Assembly: GCA_934133165.1 (NCBI GenBank)
Contig: CAKPAW010000012.1
Span: 1-20,120, forward strand
Length of the DNA: 20,120 bases
Direction: 5' to 3'
DNA from: an uncultured Clostridia bacterium
GTDB lineage: Bacteria; Bacillota; Clostridia; TANB77; CAG-508
The notes under the pieces are model-generated. The model saw only the letters and a list, made by a program, of their open reading frames with translations, made no database searches and was not told the DNA's origin. Both the position numbers and the translations under genes were made by a program. Within the stretch, counting starts at the first letter, position 1; every line of letters begins with the position of its first letter. Positions 14,859 to 20,120 of this stretch are shown here, one piece after another.

Positions 14859-15650
14859 TTATCCTCCATTTATTGTTATATTCTTTACAGCATGATTAAA
14901 AAATAATTTTGAAACTATATATAAGATAATTCCCCATATAATTTGTTTTATTATTACAAATAATATTTCTTGCATTGTTATATTTCCTAGCCAAATGTTG
15001 ATTGGTGTATAAACTAAATCTTTAAATGGTAGGATATTGGCCATAGTTTGAAACCATTGTGGAAATAGAGTTATAGGTGCAATTATTCCAGAAAAAATTG
15101 ATATAACCGCTTTTCTAAGTATTTGCATCCCCCATATAGAGTTACTATAAAACCCTACTGTACCAACTATCATTTGCAAGAAAAATGTAATTGGTATTCC
15201 TAACAATATTATAATTATAAATAATAAAAAATTAAGTATGCTCGTTGGAAATGTTACACCCCAAAACAAACTACAAATTATAAAAGTAGCTAAACCCACA
15301 ACACTTGCAAATCCTAGTTCTCCTAAATCAACTCCAAAATAGTATTGAAAATATGATAATGGATTTAATAGTTCTTTATTAATTTGTCCATTTCTAATTG
15401 AATGTGCCATGTCTTCATTAACTCCCCAAGTTGTAAATGAAATTATTGAAAAAACCAAAATGTAGTATGTAACCATTTGTGAAATTGAATAACCACCGGC
15501 ATTTCCTGTTTGATTATATATTGCTTGCCACACAAAAATATATACTACTATTTCTACTATTCTATTTATTGTAAATAAATAAAAGTTAGATTTATATATG
15601 TTATATTGTTTAAATTGCATTTTAGCTAAACCTAGCATAGTTTTTAGCAT
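14859..15650 (-). CDS. ABC-2 type transporter permease (first permease subunit)
   Basis: An integral membrane protein of 263 residues with about six helices. The N-terminus MLKTMLGLAKMQFKQYNIYKSNF and the loop MAHSIRNGQINKELLNPLSYF mark it as the partner of the neighbouring permease in the PF06182-type ABC-2 family. GGGGAG lies about 7 bases before the ATG, and the ATG overlaps the end of the ATPase gene by 7 bases. The substrate cannot be read from sequence; relatives are listed as multidrug or viologen exporters. Confidence 0.87.
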   Translation of the reverse strand: MLKTMLGLAKMQFKQYNIYKSNFYLFTINRIVEIVVYIFVWQAIYNQTGNAGGYSISQMVTYYILVFSIISFTTWGVNEDMAHSIRNGQINKELLNPLSYFQYYFGVDLGELGFASVVGLATFIICSLFWGVTFPTSILNFLLFIIIILLGIPITFFLQMIVGTVGFYSNSIWGMQILRKAVISIFSGIIAPITLFPQWFQTMANILPFKDLVYTPINIWLGNITMQEILFVIIKQIIWGIILYIVSKLFFNHAVKNITINGG

Positions 15651-16642
15651 GTTATTTCTCCCCTATATATTTCTTTTAATATTTCTTCTAATCCTTGTTC
15701 TTCTATATGCATATCTGTTATTTCACAATAATTTGAGATTCTATTTACAATGTCCATTATTGTGTATTTGTCATGATTAAATCTTATTTTCACTTGTTCA
15801 TCAGATTCTTCTACAACTTCAAATTCATCATTTATTGTTTCTGTAGTTATTAAAGATGTTTTATTTTTTACTATTATTTGTGCTATTACTTGTTTTCCAT
15901 ATGTTTCTTTAAATTTTTCTTTTTCGCCATCATAAATAATTTGTCCTTTATCTAAAAGTATTATTCTATCACATACATCTTCAATGTCTTTTAAATCATG
16001 AGTTGTTAATATTACTGTTGTATTTTTTTCCTTATTAATTTCTTTTATAAATGCTCTTATTCTTTCTTTTACTAAAACATCTAATCCTATAGTTGGTTCA
16101 TCTAAATATACTATTTTAGGATTATGCAAAAATGTTGCAGCTATTTCACATCTCATTTTTTGACCTAAACTCAAGTTCTTTACTTGTTTTTCTAATAAAT
16201 CATCTAGTTCTAATATTTCACTGAATTTTTTTAAATTCTTTCTATACTCACCATCTGGAATTTTATACATCTTCTTAATTAATCTAAAAGACTCTATTAC
16301 AGGCAAGTCCCACCAAAGCTGTGTTTTTTGACCAAAAACAGCTCCTATTTTTTTGTTGTTTTCTATTCTGTTTTTATTTGGAACTAAATTGTCAACTACA
16401 ACTTCTCCTGATGTTGGAGTTAATAAACCTGTAAGCATTTTTATTGTTGTAGATTTTCCTGCACCATTTTCTCCAATATATCCAACTAGTTCCCCTTCTT
16501 GTATTTCAAAATTTATATGATTTACTGCAGTAAATTCTTTGTATTTTGGTTTAATTAGATTTTTAAAATATCCTATTAATCCATCTTCTTTTTCTATTAT
16601 TTTATATGTTTTTACTAAATCTTTTACTTTAATTATTGCCAT
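15644..16642 (-). CDS. ABC transporter ATP-binding protein
   Basis: The cytosolic motor of the exporter encoded by the two permeases that follow; 332 residues. Walker A is GENGAGKST at 57-65, the Q-loop Gln is near 105, the signature LSLGQ is at 157-161, Walker B IVYLDE at 177-182 and the H-loop His at 215. The insert KEFTAVNHINFEIQEGE after a longer N-terminus and the C-terminal extension (about 230-332) are typical of the ATPases paired with PF06182 permeases. AAAGGAAAG lies about 7 bases before the ATG. It is the first gene of a four-gene unit ending with metK. Confidence 0.93.
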   Translation of the reverse strand: MAIIKVKDLVKTYKIIEKEDGLIGYFKNLIKPKYKEFTAVNHINFEIQEGELVGYIGENGAGKSTTIKMLTGLLTPTSGEVVVDNLVPNKNRIENNKKIGAVFGQKTQLWWDLPVIESFRLIKKMYKIPDGEYRKNLKKFSEILELDDLLEKQVKNLSLGQKMRCEIAATFLHNPKIVYLDEPTIGLDVLVKERIRAFIKEINKEKNTTVILTTHDLKDIEDVCDRIILLDKGQIIYDGEKEKFKETYGKQVIAQIIVKNKTSLITTETINDEFEVVEESDEQVKIRFNHDKYTIMDIVNRISNYCEITDMHIEEQGLEEILKEIYRGEITC

Positions 16643-16773
16643 TTTTATCTTTCCTTTGTTATTTTTTTATAATTCTATCACAAGTACATTATAAAAAACA
16701 ATATATTTTAATTAATAACAAAATAATGTTTTTGTTAATTATTAATTCATTTTGTATTATTTTTTTACATGGC

Positions 16774-16802
16774 AAAACCTACTTGAAATTCAAGTAGGTT
16801 TT
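16774..16802 (-). terminator. hairpin after the 214-residue membrane protein gene
   Basis: AAAACCTACTTGAA and TTCAAGTAGGTTTT form a 14-bp palindrome around one base. On the minus strand it lies 10 bases after the stop and ends in TTTT. The T tract is short, so it is a probable rather than certain terminator. The rest of the 170-bp gap to the ABC ATPase is AT-rich with no obvious gene. Confidence 0.6.
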
Positions 16803-16812
16803 ACCTGTTATC

Positions 16813-17457
16813 TTATTCTTTTAATTCAAACATTTCCAGCAGTTCGTCATCAGATATATCTTCCTTATAAATGTATGTCGTACCTGTAATTACAATTTCT
16901 TTTATATCTCCGACAGAATCTCCCAATATAATATTTTTTATAGAATCATTTAGCATTATTTTTTTGCTATTTTCATCTAATATAGACACAAATTCTTTTG
17001 CTGGAATACATATCCCGGACCTAGCTGTATCATCCGCATATTGAATAGTAGTTACAAAATTATTATCTTGTATAAAGTCTATTGTTATTCTTACAATGTT
17101 GTTAGATAAAATATCTGTTATTACATTTTTATCTTTAAGACTAACAAAATCTTTTATACAACCTTCATGTTCTTTTGCTAATTGTTTTAGGACTTTTAAC
17201 TTCTTTTGTTTTTGTTTTAGAATTATCTGATTTTTTATTTTTTCTATAAAGTTAAGATTAGTATATATCATTACAGCCAGAATTATTACTCCACTTATTG
17301 AAAGAACTATTCCTATATTTTCGTTTTCCTTTGATTTTAAAAATATAATTAAAATCACGTTACAGAACAAAAGCACTAATACATTATTTAGTTTCTTTAA
17401 AACCCTCTGTTCTTTTTCTAACTGCTCTAATGTAAGTTCCCGTTTTTCCTTTTTCAT
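16813..17457 (-). CDS. hypothetical membrane protein with two helices
   Basis: I do not recognise this family. The product has 214 residues. A charged, coiled-coil-prone N-terminus (RELTLEQLEKEQRVLKKLNN) precedes two membrane helices at about 25-40 and 48-66. A second basic stretch (KQKQKKLKVLKQLAKEHEG) follows, and then a soluble C-terminal domain of about 115 residues rich in beta-prone sequence, ending in acidic residues (ISDDELLEMFELKE). Both ends are probably cytosolic. AAGGAGG lies about 8 bases before the ATG. It is 211 bases downstream of the RNase R gene on the same strand and has its own terminator-like hairpin. Confidence 0.75.
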   Translation of the reverse strand: MKKEKRELTLEQLEKEQRVLKKLNNVLVLLFCNVILIIFLKSKENENIGIVLSISGVIILAVMIYTNLNFIEKIKNQIILKQKQKKLKVLKQLAKEHEGCIKDFVSLKDKNVITDILSNNIVRITIDFIQDNNFVTTIQYADDTARSGICIPAKEFVSILDENSKKIMLNDSIKNIILGDSVGDIKEIVITGTTYIYKEDISDDELLEMFELKE

Positions 17458-17668
17458 ATAAATTTTCCTCCTTAAAAATTATTTTTTTAAAATGTTTTTT
17501 GTTACTTTTTGTAACTCCCCATACTGCCAAAATAGGAGTTGTATAAAATTTTATGTTATTTTATCATAGTTTTTCTTATTTATCAATTACTATTGTCGTA
17601 AAAAACTCTTTTTATATTTCCTCTTCTTCATTTACACATAATGAGTTTTCAATTTTTCCTTTGTGCCA

Positions 17669-19870
17669 TTATTCTTCATTTTTTGCTATTTCAAAGTCAA
17701 TTTGCCTTAAAATTTTATTAGCATTTTTTACCTTAATCTTTACTTTATCGCCTATCTTATATGTTTTCTTTGTTCTTTCTCCTGTTAAAGTTTTTCTATT
17801 TTCATCATAAATAAAGTATTCGTCTCCTAAATCTTCAAAACGAATTAGACCTTCTACTGTGTTTTCTAGTTCTACAAACATTCCAAATGAAGTAATTGAA
17901 GAGACAATTCCCTCAAATTCTTCTCCAATTTTATCTTGCATAAATTCTGCTTTCTTAATGTCTATGCTATCTCTCTCAACTTTTTGTGCTATTTTTTCTC
18001 TTTCAGATGAAGATTCACTATAGTTTACAGCTTTTTGTAAATATTCTTGTTTCCAATCATCTTCTACATTATAGTTTTTGTCTATATAGTGTGAAATTAC
18101 TCTGTGTATAAATAAATCTGGATATCTACGTATTGGTGATGTAAAATGACAATAATAATTACTTGCAATACCAAAGTGTCCTTTGTTTTGACTTTCATAT
18201 CTTGCTACTTTTAATGTTCTTAATATTAAAGTGGAAATTACTCTTTCCTCGTCTGTTCCAACTATTTTGTCTAAAACCTCTGCAAATGCTTTTGGATGAA
18301 TGTTATCTTTACTATACTTAATTTTATATTTAAAATTAAATAAAAATTTATTAAGTTCGTCTATTTTCTCTTCGTCTGGTTCTTCATGTACACGATAAAT
18401 AAATGGTGCCTCTAACCAGTAAAAACGCTCTGCAACTGTTTCATTCGCAGTTAGCATAAATTGTTCTATTATCTCATTTGCAAATGAAAGTTCATATTTT
18501 TTTACATCTATAGCATAACCATTTTCATCTAGTACAATTTTGCTTTCAGGTAAATCTAAATTCAAGCTTCCTTGCTTATTTCTTCTGTCTTTTAAAATAT
18601 GTGCAAGCTCTTCCATTCTTTTAAAATGCTCTATGAATGGTTTATATTTTTTTACTACTTCTAGTTCTCTTTCTAATGTTTTTATTTTGTTTTTAGCCTC
18701 ATCTATATCTTCTATTTTCTCTGTTTTTTCTTCTTTATTAAGTCCAAGTAGAATTGCAACATCAGTGTAACTCATTCTTCTAGTAACTTTTATTACACTC
18801 TTTCTTATATCTGAAGAAACAACATTTCCTTGTTTATCTATTTCCATTATTACAGATAAAGTTAATCTATCTTTTCCTTCATTTAAACTACATATTCCAT
18901 TTGAAAGTTCACGAGGAAGCATAGGTATTACTCTATCTAACATATAAATGCTTGTACCTCTTATAATTGCTTCTTTATCTAAATTCGTATTTGGTGTTAC
19001 ATAGTGGCTAACATCTGCTATGTGAACTCCTAACTCGTAATTACCATTTTCTAGTTTTTTTACTTGTACTGCATCATCTAAATCTTTTGCATCTTCGCCA
19101 TCTATTGTAAAAATTTCTTCGTTTCTTAAGTCTAATCTATTTTCTAATTCTTTAGGACTTATTTCTTCTTTTATACTTTTAGCTTCTTCTATTACTTTGT
19201 CTGGGAAAGTATAAGGTAAATCATACTCTTTAATCAAGCTAATCATATCTACACCTGCTTCATTTACATTACCTAATACTTCTATTATCTTTCCTTCAGC
19301 ATTTTTACCTTTTTCAGGGTATTTTAAAATTTGAACCAATACTTTTTCATTTGTTCTTGCTTTTCCCATATTTTTCTTTGAAATAAAGATATCTGTACCA
19401 AATTTTCTATCATCTGGCACAACAAATCCAAAATTTTGATTTTTAGTAAATACACCAACTAAAGTATCTTTATTTCTTGATATGATTTCTACAACTTTTC
19501 CTTCTCTATGGCCTTTTTTTTCTTTATCTTCTATTATTTCTATTAAAACTTTATCTTCATTTAAAGCACCTTTAGTATTATTTTTTGCTATATAAATTTC
19601 ATCTTCTTCATTCTCTATCTTTACGAAACCAAAGCCTTTTTCATTTCCTCTAAAAATTCCAGAAATATATTTTCCTTCTTGTACTAAATGATATTTTGAT
19701 TTTCTATTTTTTTGAATTTTATAGTTTTCCTCCAATTTATTTAAAATTTCTAAAAAGTTGTTATACTCTGTTTTAGGCACACTTAAAACAGATGCCAATT
19801 CTTTTGCTTTCATTGGCACATATATATCTTCTTTCATAAAATCTAAAATTAACTTTTCTTTATCTTCCAT
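17669..19870 (-). CDS. rnr: ribonuclease R (RNB-family 3'-5' exoribonuclease)
   Basis: Degrades structured RNA from the 3' end in the cytosol; 733 residues, near the usual size. Domain order: an N-terminal winged-helix segment (about 1-60), two cold-shock folds (GIFRGNEKGFGFVKI and GVFTKNQNFGFVVPD), and the RNB catalytic domain with TIDGEDAKDLDDAV at about 255-268, whose Asp residues bind magnesium. HFTSPIRRYPDLFIHRVI follows, and then a C-terminal S1 domain (GIVSSITSFGMFVELENTVEGLI). The ATG at 19870 is chosen because GGGAG lies 6 bases upstream. An in-frame ATG at 19894 falls inside a repeat terminus. The usual downstream neighbour smpB is absent here. Confidence 0.95.
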   Translation of the reverse strand: MEDKEKLILDFMKEDIYVPMKAKELASVLSVPKTEYNNFLEILNKLEENYKIQKNRKSKYHLVQEGKYISGIFRGNEKGFGFVKIENEEDEIYIAKNNTKGALNEDKVLIEIIEDKEKKGHREGKVVEIISRNKDTLVGVFTKNQNFGFVVPDDRKFGTDIFISKKNMGKARTNEKVLVQILKYPEKGKNAEGKIIEVLGNVNEAGVDMISLIKEYDLPYTFPDKVIEEAKSIKEEISPKELENRLDLRNEEIFTIDGEDAKDLDDAVQVKKLENGNYELGVHIADVSHYVTPNTNLDKEAIIRGTSIYMLDRVIPMLPRELSNGICSLNEGKDRLTLSVIMEIDKQGNVVSSDIRKSVIKVTRRMSYTDVAILLGLNKEEKTEKIEDIDEAKNKIKTLERELEVVKKYKPFIEHFKRMEELAHILKDRRNKQGSLNLDLPESKIVLDENGYAIDVKKYELSFANEIIEQFMLTANETVAERFYWLEAPFIYRVHEEPDEEKIDELNKFLFNFKYKIKYSKDNIHPKAFAEVLDKIVGTDEERVISTLILRTLKVARYESQNKGHFGIASNYYCHFTSPIRRYPDLFIHRVISHYIDKNYNVEDDWKQEYLQKAVNYSESSSEREKIAQKVERDSIDIKKAEFMQDKIGEEFEGIVSSITSFGMFVELENTVEGLIRFEDLGDEYFIYDENRKTLTGERTKKTYKIGDKVKIKVKNANKILRQIDFEIAKNEE

Positions 19871-19886
19871 TCTCTTCTCCCTCACA

Positions 19887-20120
19887 AAGGACATTTAGGG
19901 ACGTGTCACTTTTATTCTTTACATAACATCAAACCTTTAATAATAAATAAAAATATAAAATTTTCAAAAAAGCGCATTGAAAGTAAGTGAGTTAGAAATT
20001 ATTGAGAAATTTGTGGAAAGAGTTCATTTTTTAAATGGAAGGGTGCCACAAATTTCGATTATAATTTCTACGCTACTTAGCTTGAACGAGCATTTTTTTA
20101 AAATTTCTATATTTTTATTA
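19887..20120. mobile_element. family A MITE-like element, reversed copy, cut by the window end
   Basis: The left terminus (AAGGACATTTAGGGACG onward) is followed by an AT-rich arm and a core at 19972-20091. That core is the reverse complement of the core at 6063-6180, with a few differences. It contains the same GAAATTTGTGG/CCACAAATTTC stem. By comparison with the complete copy, the right terminus should lie about 60 bases past the window. It occupies the region directly upstream of the RNase R gene, 17 bases before its start codon. Confidence 0.85.
19940..19967 (-). promoter_or_regulatory. possible RNase R promoter inside the family A element
   Basis: On the minus strand, TTGAAA (19967-19962) and TATTAT (19945-19940) are separated by 16 bases, about 70 bases before the rnr start. 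The pattern is weak and the DNA is AT-rich, but no better pair lies between the element and the gene. Confidence 0.3.

Noticed and set aside
17580..17668. Intrinsic terminator after RNase R
   Set aside because: A 7-bp stem (AAAACTC with GAGTTTT) exists only across a loop of more than 30 bases, too weak to call.
19871..19894. Upstream ATG adding eight residues to RNase R
   Set aside because: It lies within the repeat terminus and has no ribosome site, while the ATG at 19870 has GGGAG at the proper distance.

Overview
The window is very AT-rich, and nearly every gene has a purine-rich Shine-Dalgarno site. It carries a complete spore-germinant-receptor operon and a secreted glucosaminidase with a dockerin. 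Together these point to an anaerobic, spore-forming member of the Clostridia, perhaps an uncultured gut lineage; no single gene fixes the species.

Layout. Positions 1-2790 (minus strand) hold two translationally coupled secreted proteins: an SH3b/dockerin beta-N-acetylglucosaminidase, then an Ig/cohesin-like plus SH3b protein that leaves the window on the left. Positions 2854-3166 hold a strong promoter, two hairpins and a bidirectional terminator, followed by a frameshifted Cys/Gly-rich mini-protein gene (3167-3344, minus). A U32 peptidase of the RlhA type (3454-5970, plus) follows. Next comes a repeat-rich stretch (5970-6692) enclosing an RNHCP zinc-ribbon gene. A TGS-like/uridine-kinase fusion (6691-8337, minus) then faces, across a divergent promoter region, a gerA-gerB-gerC operon with a fourth 60-residue two-helix membrane gene (8474-12752, plus). 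A 182-bp inverted-repeat element fills the gap to a convergent minus-strand operon: ABC ATPase, two ABC-2 permeases, then metK. The right end has an unrecognised two-helix membrane protein and RNase R (both minus). The region upstream of RNase R is occupied by another repeat element that runs off the window.

The most striking signal is a set of small non-coding inverted-repeat elements of two families that share a GGGGACG-type terminus. Family A (about 294 bp, 40-bp termini, conserved long-hairpin core) occurs at 5972-6265 and, reversed, from 19887 to the window end. A solitary end lies at 6657-6690. Family B (182 bp, perfect 41-bp termini) occurs at 12756-12937. A half copy of the family B end lies inside the U32 peptidase coding sequence, in frame, and adds a short peptide. 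Several element ends directly abut TAA stop codons. No transposase lies in the window; a Y1/REP-associated transposase elsewhere in the genome is the obvious candidate mover, but that is inference.

How the genes work together: the Ger proteins would form a germinant receptor in the spore inner membrane, and a candidate sigma-G promoter precedes them. The ABC genes form one exporter. MetK supplies S-adenosylmethionine and is transcribed behind that exporter. RNase R and the RlhA-like protein belong to RNA metabolism. The left-end proteins act on or at the cell wall.
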